The translations under genes and the position numbers were made by a program. Of a stretch of DNA of 52,428 nt, positions 1 through 8,076 are shown one piece after another (positions within the stretch are counted from its first letter, which is position 1; every line of letters begins with the position of its first letter). Below the pieces are notes generated by a model. That model was given only the letters and a program-made list of their open reading frames with translations, was not told the origin of the DNA and made no database searches. The stretch covers positions 1 through 52,428 of the forward strand of contig PMOK01000050.1 in the NCBI GenBank assembly GCA_003162425.1, given 5' to 3'. The DNA comes from Bryobacterales bacterium (lineage in GTDB: Bacteria > Acidobacteriota > Terriglobia > Bryobacterales > Bryobacteraceae).

Positions 1-99
1 CCCAAAGATTCAACTCCCGGCGAACTCAGCAAAACCGCCGAGCGAGTAGTCAAGCGGCTCAAGGACGATTTGAGCGACAAGAAGCCAGTCAGCGAGTAA
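1..99 (+). CDS. C-terminal fragment of an unidentified protein
   Basis: The first frame is open from the window edge to a TAA at 97-99 and encodes 32 residues ending in DLSDKKPVSE. The stretch is rich in Lys, Asp and Glu and looks like an amphipathic helical tail (for example ERVVKRLKDDL). The gene begins outside the window, so no function can be given. A degenerate CAGTCC-type short repeat follows the stop codon immediately (100-118), as also seen after other genes here. The frame is accepted because its stop lies 54 bases before a gene on the same strand with a good ribosome binding site; this is suggestive only. Confidence 0.4.
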   Translation, partial: PKDSTPGELSKTAERVVKRLKDDLSDKKPVSE

Positions 100-153
100 C
101 AGTCCGAGTCCCAGCCCCTGCGTTTGCTAAACTCGGTGGTTTAGAGGAGTCGC

Positions 154-1611
154 ATGCCCGAAAATTCCAATCCCACTCGCCGCGATGTCGTAAAAGCCGC
201 TGGCGTCGCCACTGCCGCCGCCACTGCCGCCGTGGCTGTTGCCGGCCTCGATAGAGCGCCCGCCATCCTGAAGGTCCACGCCGCTTCCGATCAGATGAAA
301 TACGGTGTCATCGGGGTGGGCGGCCGCGGCGGCTATCTTCTGAAACATCTCACCAAGGTGGACAACGGCCGATGCGCGGCGATCTGCGATTTGGACGACG
401 CGAAAATGGACAAGGCTTCCGCGACCATCGGCACCAGCCCTTCCAAGTACAAGGACTATCGCGAGCTGCTGGCCGACAAGAACGTGGAAGCGGTGATCAT
501 CGCGGTGCCGCTGTTTGCGCATTACCAGATAACCAAGGACACGCTGCAGGCCGGCAAACACACTTTCTGCGAAAAGAGTCTGGTCTTCAAGCCCGAGGAA
601 ATTCAAGCACTCCGCGCGCTCGCAGCGCAATATCCCAAACAGGTCTTGCAGGTGGGCCTCCAACGCCGCTACAGCAAGTTTTATCAGCTCGCCAAGGAGT
701 TAGTGGATAAGGGCGCGCTCGGCGATGTCACGCATATCCACGCGCTTTGGCACCGTAACCCAGGCTGGGTCATGAACGGCTTCAACTGGCGGCTGTACCG
801 GGAATACTCCGGTGGCTTGGCGGCGGAACTGGCCTCGCACCAGGTGGACATCGCGGATTGGATCTTCGGCGGGTCACCGGAATTTGTGATTGGCGTGGGC
901 GGATTGGATACCTGGAAAGACGGCCGCGACGTCTTCGACAACATCCAGCTCATCTACCAATATCCCAAGGGCCGCAAGCTGACCTACAGTGCCATCTCCA
1001 CCAATCGCCATCTGCCCATCCTGAACAATACACGTCCGGAATTCGGAGAAGTGATCATGGGCACGGCCGGCGCGCTGGAGATCACCGTGGGCGACGGCGA
1101 ATCTACCATGCCTACCGCCTTGTGGTATCTGGAGCCGGAGAAAGTGACGGCGCAAAAGGCGGATGGCAAAGCTCCGGCGACCGCGGCGGGAGCAAGTTAC
1201 GCTCTGGGCGGTTCACAGAAAGCCTTGCCTATCGCGCTGGCTACTGATCAGCTCAAAATCGATAAGAATGATTCCTTCCTGGAGCGTGAAAAAAAGCACG
1301 CACAGCGCTGGCTCTATGGAAAGGGCATCATGGCCGACGACGAAGACCGCAATCCGGTGGAGACCCAGATGGAGAGCTTCTTCAACGATTGCCACACAGG
1401 TGGCCACCCCAAGGCGGATCTCGAAATCGGCTTGCGTGATTCCACCGCGGTTATCCTCTCGAACCTCTGCATGGATCAGGAGCGCCGCGTCTACTTCAAG
1501 GAAATTGACAACTTGGGCGCCAACGTGACGCCGCAACAAATGGCGGCGAATCTCGCAGCATCTCAATCCAGCTACACCAAATCGCTCGCTGCGAAGAAGA
1601 AGGTTTCGTAG
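154..1611 (+). CDS. Tat-exported Gfo/Idh/MocA family oxidoreductase
   Basis: A 485-residue NAD(P)-dependent sugar-type oxidoreductase. The N-terminus carries a twin-arginine signal (TRRDVVKAAG, about residues 8-17) followed by an Ala/Val-rich segment, so the folded enzyme is probably exported with its cofactor bound. The Rossmann motif GVIGVGGRGGYLLKHL follows from about residue 51, and the family substrate/dinucleotide signature is represented by GKHTFCEKSL near residue 130. An AGAGGAG ribosome binding site (about 143-149) sits 4 bases before the ATG. The next gene starts directly after the stop codon, so the two are surely co-transcribed. Exported members of this family are abundant in Acidobacteriota and Planctomycetota. 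The substrate is unknown; a sugar or polyol is inferred from the neighbouring mutarotase-fold protein and fucosidase. Confidence 0.85.
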   Translation: MPENSNPTRRDVVKAAGVATAAATAAVAVAGLDRAPAILKVHAASDQMKYGVIGVGGRGGYLLKHLTKVDNGRCAAICDLDDAKMDKASATIGTSPSKYKDYRELLADKNVEAVIIAVPLFAHYQITKDTLQAGKHTFCEKSLVFKPEEIQALRALAAQYPKQVLQVGLQRRYSKFYQLAKELVDKGALGDVTHIHALWHRNPGWVMNGFNWRLYREYSGGLAAELASHQVDIADWIFGGSPEFVIGVGGLDTWKDGRDVFDNIQLIYQYPKGRKLTYSAISTNRHLPILNNTRPEFGEVIMGTAGALEITVGDGESTMPTALWYLEPEKVTAQKADGKAPATAAGASYALGGSQKALPIALATDQLKIDKNDSFLEREKKHAQRWLYGKGIMADDEDRNPVETQMESFFNDCHTGGHPKADLEIGLRDSTAVILSNLCMDQERRVYFKEIDNLGANVTPQQMAANLAASQSSYTKSLAAKKKVS

Positions 1612-2643
1612 GTGGGCTGGTCAACTTTTCGTAATCGCCACGTCGCGCAAATCGAAAATGACGCCTTGCGTGTCACCCTGACCGCCGAGGGCGGGCACGT
1701 TGCCGAAATATTGCACAAGCAAAGCGGAATAAATCCTCTGTGGAGTCCGCCCTGGCCGTCCATCGAGCCTTCCACCTACACTTTGGAAAAGCATCCCGAG
1801 TACGGCAACGACGCTGAAAGCAAGCTGCTCTCGGGATTGATGGGCCACAACCTGTGCCTGGATCTTTTCGGCGGACCGTCGCCGGAGGAAGCAGCCGCTG
1901 GGATGACGGTGCATGGCGAAGCTTCCATCGCGCGCTACAAGATTTCATTCACGGATCGCGAGTTGAACGCGAGCTGCGAATTGCCGGCCGCGCAGCTTCA
2001 CTTCGAACGCCGCATCCGGCTGGAGGGCCAGTGCGTCCTGTTTGCCGAAACGGTGGAGAACGTATCGATTCTCGATCGCCCCATCGCTTGGACCGAGCAC
2101 GTGACGCTGGGTCCGCCGTTTCTCGAAAAAGGCGTCACGCAGTTCCGCGCTCCTGGAACGAAAGGGCACACGCTCAGTACGAAGCAGAACTTCGATTGGC
2201 CAGTCGCGACACGCAAAGATGGCTCGAAGGACGACTTGCGCGTGTACACCAATGCGCCGGAGTCCGGAACTTTTGACAGCGTATTGATGGATCCGCATCG
2301 AGACCGCGCTTTCTTCTTCGCATTCCATCCCAGGAACAAAGTGCTGTTCGGCTACGCCTGGAACCGCTCGGATTTTCCGTGGCTCGGACTGTGGACGGAG
2401 AATTACGAACGCAAGTTAGCGCCCTGGAGCGGCCGCACTCTGACGCGTGGCATGGAGTTCGGCGCTTCGCCGGTGGCGGAGAGCCGCCGCCAGATGATCG
2501 AGCGGCATGAGTTGTTTGGCGTTCCAGTTTATCGTTGGATTCCAGCAAAAACAAAGCTGCACGTTGAATACTGCGCCTTCATTACGGCCGCGGATTCAAT
2601 CCCAAATAGTCTGGAAGAACTCCAGATCCACATTCCCGCCTGA
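1612..2643 (+). CDS. Galactose-mutarotase-fold protein
   Basis: A 343-residue protein without a signal peptide. By eye it belongs to the aldose 1-epimerase/galactose mutarotase superfamily: an opening strand set (IENDALRVTLTAEGGHVAEI), alternating strands rich in His, Glu and Trp, and the late motifs WTEHVTLGPPF and FGYAWNRSDFPWLGLWTEN, which resemble the sugar-binding face of this fold. It starts with GTG one base after the previous stop codon, with GAAGAAGG about 9 bases upstream inside that gene. Its last 48 bases overlap the convergent dehydratase gene. Role inferred: anomer conversion or binding of a sugar handled by the upstream oxidoreductase. The exact family is uncertain. Confidence 0.65.
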   Translation: MGWSTFRNRHVAQIENDALRVTLTAEGGHVAEILHKQSGINPLWSPPWPSIEPSTYTLEKHPEYGNDAESKLLSGLMGHNLCLDLFGGPSPEEAAAGMTVHGEASIARYKISFTDRELNASCELPAAQLHFERRIRLEGQCVLFAETVENVSILDRPIAWTEHVTLGPPFLEKGVTQFRAPGTKGHTLSTKQNFDWPVATRKDGSKDDLRVYTNAPESGTFDSVLMDPHRDRAFFFAFHPRNKVLFGYAWNRSDFPWLGLWTENYERKLAPWSGRTLTRGMEFGASPVAESRRQMIERHELFGVPVYRWIPAKTKLHVEYCAFITAADSIPNSLEELQIHIPA

Positions 2644-3555
2644 CACGATCACGCCGGCCTTTCCCAGGCCTTCCGGCAATTTGTGATGAAACAATGCGGC
2701 GGCCGCAACCGCTCCGCTCGGTTCCACCAGCATCTTCATCCGCGTCAGCAGGAAGCTCATGGTTTCGCGAATTTCCCTGTCGCTGACCAACACGATGTCC
2801 TCGACATGTTTTTGGATGATAGGAAACGTCAGCTCGCCGGGCTTCGACGCCCGCAGTCCGTCGGCAACCGTGAGCGGCATTGGAATCTCGACCCGCGAGC
2901 CAGCGCGAAGCGAGAGATACGTATCGTTGCCGTCGCTCGGCTCCACTCCGAAGATACGGATATTGGGCCGCAGAGCTTTGGCGGCGATCGCACATCCTGA
3001 CAGCAGCCCGCCTCCTCCGATACACACGGCCAATGTATCGAGATCCGGCACTTCTTCAAGCAGCTCCAGCGCCGCGGTGCCCTGGCCCGCGATAATCCAC
3101 GGATGGTCGTAGGGCGGCACCAACGTCGCGCCGGTGTCTGCGGCGATCTTTCTGCCGATACTCTCACGGCTTCCAAGCATGCGGTCATACGTCACTACCT
3201 GTGCACCATAACCGCGCGTGGCTTCAAGTTTCGATTTAGGAGCGTCCGCCGGCATCACGATGGTGGCCGGAATCCCTACCGAAGCAGCCGCAATGGCGAC
3301 GGCCTGCGCGTGATTGCCCGAAGAATAGCTAACTACGCCACGCTGCAACTCATCTTTGGGAATGGAATAAACAAAGTTGGACGCGCCGCGAATCTTGAAT
3401 GCCCCGCCGCGCTGGAAATTTTCGCACTTGAAGAAAGCTTTCGCGCCAGCCAGCTCATCGAACGTACGCGAAGTAAACACCGGCGTTCGATGCGCAATAC
3501 CCTGAATCCGGCCAGCCGCGCCCCGTATATCCTCAATCGTAATATCCGTGTTCAT
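2596..3555 (-). CDS. PLP-dependent threonine/serine dehydratase
   Basis: A 319-residue fold-type II PLP enzyme. The cofactor lysine is K54 in AFKIRGA, preceded by FFKCENFQRGG; the phosphate-binding loop is GGGGLLSG (about 180-187) and the substrate loop is SSGNHAQA (about 78-86). It lacks the C-terminal regulatory ACT-like domains of biosynthetic IlvA, so it resembles the short catabolic threonine dehydratase, serine racemase or threo-3-hydroxyaspartate ammonia-lyase. The reaction is alpha,beta-elimination of a hydroxyamino acid to a 2-oxoacid plus ammonia. Its ATG overlaps the TGA of the upstream fucosidase by 4 bases (ATGA), giving translational coupling. The first codons lie inside a 10-base repeat, and the last 48 bases overlap the convergent gene. 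Which of the three activities applies cannot be decided here. Confidence 0.85.
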   Translation of the reverse strand: MNTDITIEDIRGAAGRIQGIAHRTPVFTSRTFDELAGAKAFFKCENFQRGGAFKIRGASNFVYSIPKDELQRGVVSYSSGNHAQAVAIAAASVGIPATIVMPADAPKSKLEATRGYGAQVVTYDRMLGSRESIGRKIAADTGATLVPPYDHPWIIAGQGTAALELLEEVPDLDTLAVCIGGGGLLSGCAIAAKALRPNIRIFGVEPSDGNDTYLSLRAGSRVEIPMPLTVADGLRASKPGELTFPIIQKHVEDIVLVSDREIRETMSFLLTRMKMLVEPSGAVAAAALFHHKLPEGLGKAGVIVSGGNVDLEFFQTIWD

Positions 3556-3570
3556 CCGTGTGCATCCGTG
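3541..3570. repeat. Three 10-base direct repeats across a gene junction
   Basis: Three consecutive 10-base units, each ending ATCCGTG on the plus strand (ACGGATG-type on the coding strand). They cover the last codons of the fucosidase (TDAHG) and the first of the dehydratase (MNTDI), and contain the ATGA stop/start overlap. Both reading frames use the repeat, so the coupled junction may have been created by its insertion. Confidence 0.7.
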
Positions 3571-4841
3571 GCCAAAACAATAACAGTATCCACCGCATCG
3601 CGCCCAGCCGGAAGCCGCAACAAAGTGCCACCATCCACCTGCCGGACCTCCACCTTTTGGCCGCTTCCCAGCACAGTCGCACTCCGCACGTTCGCCAGTT
3701 TCGGCAGCGCCAGCAATTCATCGCCCCAATCCAGCACATGCACGTAGATCTTTCCAGCTTTCTGAGTAGTGACGCCCCACGGCCGTGGCGTTACTGGACC
3801 CCCTCGCGTTCCATACACCGATTCGCCGTTCTTGCCTAGCCATTCGCCCATGGCATGCAGGTTCTGGATGAACTCGGGTTGAATCTTGCCGTTGGGCATG
3901 GGGCCAACATTGAGCAGGAAGTTGGCGTTATTGCCGGCTGCCTTCACCAGATACTGAATCAACCGCGTGGTGGATTTGAAATGTTTGTCGTTACTGTTGT
4001 AACCCCACGCGTCGTTCATCGTTTCGCAGGTTTCAAGCGGCAGAGCTCCGATTTCCGACTTGCCGCTAAAACCGGTGGTGTTTCCACCCGGCAAGTCCTT
4101 TTCGAACATCTGAAAATCTTCACCGTCGAACGGTTTCAGGTGATGATTGCTGCCGACCATCGCGGCCGGCTGCAGGCTGTGAATGAGCCCGTATGTGTTC
4201 GACAGGCGCCAGTCGGCATCCGGCTTGTCCCACATGCCATCGAACCAGATGCCGCCGATTTCGCCGTAGCCGGTCAACAATTCGCGCAGCTGGTTGTCCA
4301 TATAGTCCAGATATTTGTACCAATCGCCCTGCTCCGGCCGGCCGCTCGAAACGCCCGTGTGCCCGCGCGGAAAATAATCCGGATTGTGCCAATCGAGCTG
4401 AGAATGATAGAAGAACAGCTTGACGCCTTGCCGATGGCACTCATCCGCCAGCATCTTGAGCGCATCCTTGTGGTACGGCGTGCGATCGAAGATGTCCCAA
4501 TCGCTCTGCTTGGTGCCCCACATCGCGAACCCGTCGTGATGCTTGCTGGTGATGGTGATATACTTCATCCCGGCGTCTTTCGCCATCGCGACCCACTCGG
4601 CGGGGTTGAACTCGGTAGGATTGAACTGCGCCGGTAGCTTCTCATAATCCGCCGCCGTGATTTTCTCGTTGTTCATCACCCATTCGCCGCGCCCGAGAAC
4701 GCTGTAGACGCCCCAATGGATGAAGAGTCCAAACTTCGCGTCTTGGAACCACTGGCGGGCTTTCAAATTCTCAGGACTCGGTTGGTAGTTTTGCGCCACG
4801 GCGGCGGAGCCCAAAAGCATCAGCAGAAGAAAATGTTTCAT
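3552..4841 (-). CDS. Secreted alpha-L-fucosidase (GH29)
   Basis: A 429-residue glycoside hydrolase with a Sec signal peptide (MKHFLLLMLLGSAAVAQ). Family GH29 is shown by FGLFIHWGVYSVLG (about 37-50), KHHDGFAMW (100-108) and the nucleophile region GGIWFDGMWD, where D201 is the expected catalytic Asp. It removes alpha-L-fucose from the non-reducing ends of glycans by a retaining mechanism, probably in the periplasm or outside the cell. It begins one base after the stop codon of the D-2-hydroxyacid dehydrogenase and is coupled to the dehydratase by a 4-base overlap. The length is typical of single-domain GH29 enzymes with a C-terminal beta-sandwich. The final residues (TDAHG) are encoded by the 10-base repeat at 3541-3570. 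Confidence 0.93.
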   Translation of the reverse strand: MKHFLLLMLLGSAAVAQNYQPSPENLKARQWFQDAKFGLFIHWGVYSVLGRGEWVMNNEKITAADYEKLPAQFNPTEFNPAEWVAMAKDAGMKYITITSKHHDGFAMWGTKQSDWDIFDRTPYHKDALKMLADECHRQGVKLFFYHSQLDWHNPDYFPRGHTGVSSGRPEQGDWYKYLDYMDNQLRELLTGYGEIGGIWFDGMWDKPDADWRLSNTYGLIHSLQPAAMVGSNHHLKPFDGEDFQMFEKDLPGGNTTGFSGKSEIGALPLETCETMNDAWGYNSNDKHFKSTTRLIQYLVKAAGNNANFLLNVGPMPNGKIQPEFIQNLHAMGEWLGKNGESVYGTRGGPVTPRPWGVTTQKAGKIYVHVLDWGDELLALPKLANVRSATVLGSGQKVEVRQVDGGTLLRLPAGRDAVDTVIVLATDAHG

Positions 4842-4842
4842 A

Positions 4843-5811
4843 TCAGTAACCGGCCTTTTTGTCGACTATATTCAGAAGCGGCTGCCCGTTACGGAAGCGC
4901 TCGAAATTCTCGATGAAAACGTGCATGGCTAGGTCGGCCCAGCCCACAGTGTGATCGGCCGAGTGCGGCGACAGCAGCACATTATCGAGGCCATAGAACG
5001 GGTGACCTTCCGGCAGCGGCTCTTCATCGAAAACATCCAGCGCGGCGCCTCGGATCTTCTTTGAAGTGAGTGCGGCGACCAGAGAGGATTCCACAATCAC
5101 AGGTCCTCGGCCGAGATTGATGATCACCGCCGAGGTTTTCATCACGGCCAACTCGCCTTCCCCGATCATTCCTCGCGTCTCAGGGGTGAGTGGCGTTGTA
5201 ACCAGCACGTAATCGCAGATGGCCAACATCTCGCGCAGCCCATCCGGCGAATACGTTCGCTCAAGTTCCGGATCCTGGTTTGAGAGCGCGGCCCTTCTAC
5301 GCACGGCCACCACTTTCATTCCGAAAGCCCGCGCCAGCCTCGCCGATTCGCGTCCAATATCGCCGTAGCCCACGATGCCGAGCACCTGGCCTCGGATCAC
5401 TTCGATATCGAATTGTTTCCACCGCCCGGCCTGTTGGTTCTGAACCAACTGCCGCAGATCCTTCGCGAAAAACAGAATGGAAGCGATTGCGAACTCGGCC
5501 AGCGATTCGGTAAAGACGCCTTTTCCGTTGGTCAGCGGTACGGGGCTCTCCACTAGCTCCGGGAACAGGATCTTCTCCACGCCGGCGGACATCGAATGAA
5601 TCCATCGCACGCTCTGCGCGAGGGGAAATGTCATGCGAAGCAGATCGCCTTCCGAGCTGCCCACTAGGATCACTTCCGCGCTCGCGGCATGAGCGGCTGC
5701 GAACTCGGGATCATTTCCCGCGAGAATGTCCACCGGTTCGGGCAATCGGTCGAGGAGCCGTAAGTGATCCGCCGCCGGATTCGAAAGTACCAGAAGCTTG
5801 ATAGGAGCCAT
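4843..5811 (-). CDS. D-2-hydroxyacid dehydrogenase
   Basis: An NAD(P)-dependent 2-hydroxyacid dehydrogenase, 322 residues from the chosen start. The nucleotide-binding motif is GIVGYGDIGRESA; the catalytic Arg lies in NLGRGPV, the Glu in FDEEPLPEGHP and the His in SPHSADHT, as expected for the family. It reversibly reduces 2-oxoacids to D-2-hydroxyacids in the cytoplasm. The frame is open 12 codons further upstream, but that stretch would overlap the methyltransferase; the ATG at 5809-5811, beginning MAPIKLLVLSNP, fits the family start and lies 25 bases beyond the methyltransferase stop. The substrate (glyoxylate/hydroxypyruvate type versus D-lactate type) is not resolved. Confidence 0.88.
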   Translation of the reverse strand: MAPIKLLVLSNPAADHLRLLDRLPEPVDILAGNDPEFAAAHAASAEVILVGSSEGDLLRMTFPLAQSVRWIHSMSAGVEKILFPELVESPVPLTNGKGVFTESLAEFAIASILFFAKDLRQLVQNQQAGRWKQFDIEVIRGQVLGIVGYGDIGRESARLARAFGMKVVAVRRRAALSNQDPELERTYSPDGLREMLAICDYVLVTTPLTPETRGMIGEGELAVMKTSAVIINLGRGPVIVESSLVAALTSKKIRGAALDVFDEEPLPEGHPFYGLDNVLLSPHSADHTVGWADLAMHVFIENFERFRNGQPLLNIVDKKAGY

Positions 5812-5836
5812 CCAAAGAAGGAAGATAACACGGCGG

Positions 5837-6613
5837 CTACTTCTCAAGTTTCTGCGCGATCAGGCGCTGGACGCGATGTTTCTCCTCGCGGTTCCAGTCA
5901 GAAATGGTTTCCACATCCTCGAAACGCACGATCCGATAGCTTTGGAAAGCTTGGAGCGCTGCGTTACCTGGTGACGCGCTGTTCTCGTAGACCACAATGC
6001 CGTCGGGTTTCAAAGCTCGCTGAAATACAGCCGCGTCATGAGCGTTGAGATCACGGACATAAGTGACCACAATCAGATCCCATTGAGCGGCGCCGAAGTC
6101 GAACTGGTCGTCGCGGGCCACTACCGCCCGGATTTTCACGCCCACGCTCGCTGCATTCCTGTTTGCAATCCGAACCGCTTCTTCCGAGGGGTCGAAGCCG
6201 GTCACGTCCCAACCTTGTTGGGCGAGAAACACCGCATTGCGGCCCTGTCCCATTCCGAAATCGAGCGCGCGGCCAGGCTTGCGTCCCTGAATGGCGTCTA
6301 TTAAGAGCGCGTTCGGTTGTTCGGTAAGGATTGGCTTATCGCCGCCGAAAATCTTGCTCCAAAAAAGCCCCACGCCATCCGGACGATGGTAGCAGCCCGT
6401 CCACAACATCTCCATGCGGCGGCTGACTTCCGGTTCCGGCACGCCGTCGCGAAGCAGCTTCTCGCGATATGGATTAATCAGATCGGCAGGCTTGCTATTG
6501 GGCGGCTGCGCTTTGAGCCATTCAAGAAACGCCTTCCAGTTCGCTTCGTCGTTACGGGTACTCTGTCCAAAAACCAGCCCCATCGCGAAGAACATCCAGA
6601 TCAGCGCTCGCAT
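5837..6613 (-). CDS. Class I SAM methyltransferase with a signal peptide
   Basis: A 258-residue protein with a Rossmann methyltransferase core: motif I is ALDFGMGQGRNAVFLA, followed by GWDVTGFDPSEEAV and IVVTYVRDL. In front of the core is an apparent cleavable signal (MRALIWMFFAMGLVFGQ) and a helical segment of about 60 residues. An exported SAM enzyme is unusual because SAM is a cytoplasmic cofactor, so the segment may instead be a membrane anchor. The ATG at 6611-6613, 4 bases after the upstream stop, is preferred; a TTG six codons earlier has a purine tract too close to it. Substrate unknown. It is tightly linked to the exported metallo-beta-lactamase-fold gene upstream. Confidence 0.8.
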   Translation of the reverse strand: MRALIWMFFAMGLVFGQSTRNDEANWKAFLEWLKAQPPNSKPADLINPYREKLLRDGVPEPEVSRRMEMLWTGCYHRPDGVGLFWSKIFGGDKPILTEQPNALLIDAIQGRKPGRALDFGMGQGRNAVFLAQQGWDVTGFDPSEEAVRIANRNAASVGVKIRAVVARDDQFDFGAAQWDLIVVTYVRDLNAHDAAVFQRALKPDGIVVYENSASPGNAALQAFQSYRIVRFEDVETISDWNREEKHRVQRLIAQKLEK

Positions 6614-6617
6614 CGGT

Positions 6618-7508
6618 TTAATAGACGTCAAGATCCTTGGCGGATCGAACGTTGCCCAGATAGGTCCTCCGGACTTCCTTCAGGAGCGCTTCATCCTCGA
6701 CGCTGCCCCACACCTGATGGTAGACAACCAGAAGCTTGGGCTTCGCCTGGTTTGCGATTTCCGCCACCTGCGTTGTTGAAGTATGGAACTGGCGCATGTA
6801 CTCCGGCCAGTCCACGCCGTTGCGGCGGCCGTGCTCCGGCTCAGTCTCTGAGTAAACTTCATGCAACAGCAGGTCGCAGCCTTTCGCGGCTTCCAACAGC
6901 GCGGGGCTTGGCGAGCAGTCACCCGAAATGACGATGGAACGGTCGGATGCATCGATGCGATAACCAAAGGCCTGCGGCCAAGAGCCATGCTGGACGGGAA
7001 TGGCCGTGATCTTCAATCCGCTATCGCGATAAACTACTCCCGGCTCTATCTCGTGAACCGTGACTTTGTAACCGGTTTCGTTGCCGTGCTCCAGGCCGTG
7101 GATGCGAATATCGATATCTTGCTGCCAGGCTGCCTCAATATGATCCACCATGGCTTTGGCGCCGGGCGGGCCAAACAGGTCCGGCGGCGCGGTTCGTCCG
7201 AGCACCCAAGGAGAGAAGATAAGATCCGGCAGGCCTAGCGTATGGTCGGAGTGCAGGTGAGTAAGAAAAACGCGGCCGAGCCGTGGAGCGTTGAGAGCCG
7301 GGATGCCATGGACCCGCGACGCAGCAGCAGCGCGGCGGACTACGCCGGGACCGGCATCAAACAGGTACGCTTGATCGTTCGAGATGACGGCGACAGCCGG
7401 ACCGGAGCGATCCGGATCGGCCCGCGGAGTGCCGGTTCCGAGAATAACTACCTGTGTGCCGGCGAAAGCGCTGAAGCACGCTAGTATCGGCAGCAGCAAG
7501 CAGCGCAT
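6618..7508 (-). CDS. Exported metallo-beta-lactamase-fold hydrolase (RNase Z-like)
   Basis: A 296-residue MBL-fold protein with a short N-terminal signal (MRCLLLPILACFSAFA). Metal ligands are visible in THLHSDHTLG (84-89 HLHSDH), the later GDCSPSP motif that supplies the bridging Asp, and a C-terminal YHQVWG region. The opening VVILGTGTPRADPDRSGPA is typical of the RNase Z/arylsulfatase-like branch. Because it appears exported, tRNA 3' processing is unlikely; a periplasmic phosphodiesterase or arylsulfatase-like activity is more plausible. The methyltransferase gene follows after 4 bases. Confidence 0.82.
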   Translation of the reverse strand: MRCLLLPILACFSAFAGTQVVILGTGTPRADPDRSGPAVAVISNDQAYLFDAGPGVVRRAAAASRVHGIPALNAPRLGRVFLTHLHSDHTLGLPDLIFSPWVLGRTAPPDLFGPPGAKAMVDHIEAAWQQDIDIRIHGLEHGNETGYKVTVHEIEPGVVYRDSGLKITAIPVQHGSWPQAFGYRIDASDRSIVISGDCSPSPALLEAAKGCDLLLHEVYSETEPEHGRRNGVDWPEYMRQFHTSTTQVAEIANQAKPKLLVVYHQVWGSVEDEALLKEVRRTYLGNVRSAKDLDVY

Positions 7509-7535
7509 CGTGCTTAATTATTGCACCTCGCTTCT

Positions 7536-7563
7536 CAGTCCCCAGCTCCCAGTCCCTAGCCCC
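7536..7563. repeat. Heptamer tandem repeat (four units) at the ogt 3' end
   Basis: Four 7-base units on the plus strand: CAGTCCC, CAGCTCC, CAGTCCC, TAGCCCC. The TAG stop codon of ogt (minus strand, 7556-7558) lies in the junction of the last two units. A second four-unit array of the same heptamers is at 38913-38940, again containing a stop codon. Confidence 0.75.
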
Positions 7564-8071
7564 ATGCGGCTAAAGCCAATTGCGCGCCTTCGTGCCGCAG
7601 CAGCCACTGCTTGCGTTCCAGGCCGCCGCCGTAACCAGTCAACGATGTGGTTCCGACGACGCGATGACATGGCACGATCAGCGACACTGGATTTACCGCG
7701 TTCGCATGCCCCACCGCGCGCGATGCTTGTGGATTCCCAAGAATCTTGGCGAGTTGTCCGTAGGTGCGAATCTCACCGGCCGGTATCGTGCGTAACTCCT
7801 TCCAGACCCGCTGCTGAAAGGGAGCTCCGCCCAGGCTCACTTCGACTGAATCAAAGACGTGTAAATCACCAGCGAAGTATTTCCTCAAGATAACCTTTAG
7901 CCCGTAGGGGTCGCGTCCATGCCGCAATTCGAAAGTTCCAAAGCGGCGCTCGAATATCGGACCCCAGCGCTTTTCGTAGCCCTCGAACCCGAGCCCGCAG
8001 ATGCCGTCGTCATTGGATGCGAATACGATGCGGCCGATAGGTGACTCAAACTCATCGTAATCCAGCAGCAT
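7556..8071 (-). CDS. ogt: Methylated-DNA-protein cysteine methyltransferase
   Basis: A 171-residue suicide repair protein that removes the methyl group from O6-methylguanine. The acceptor cysteine is C135 in IVPCHRVVG, followed by TGYGGGLERKQWLL; the helix-turn-helix is TYGQLAKILGNPQASRAVG, including the arginine-finger region. The frame is open much further upstream but would run through the upstream alkA-type gene. The ATG at 8069-8071 is preceded by GAAGGGG and lies 5 bases after the upstream stop codon, so the two repair genes form an operon. The stop codon falls within the heptamer repeat at 7536-7563. Confidence 0.93.
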   Translation of the reverse strand: MLLDYDEFESPIGRIVFASNDDGICGLGFEGYEKRWGPIFERRFGTFELRHGRDPYGLKVILRKYFAGDLHVFDSVEVSLGGAPFQQRVWKELRTIPAGEIRTYGQLAKILGNPQASRAVGHANAVNPVSLIVPCHRVVGTTSLTGYGGGLERKQWLLRHEGAQLALAAWG

Positions 8072-8076
8072 TGTTC

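Noticed and set aside
3103..4637. Two long plus-strand open frames over the dehydratase and fucosidase genes
   Set aside because: Both are antisense to enzymes with complete catalytic motifs and show no features of their own.
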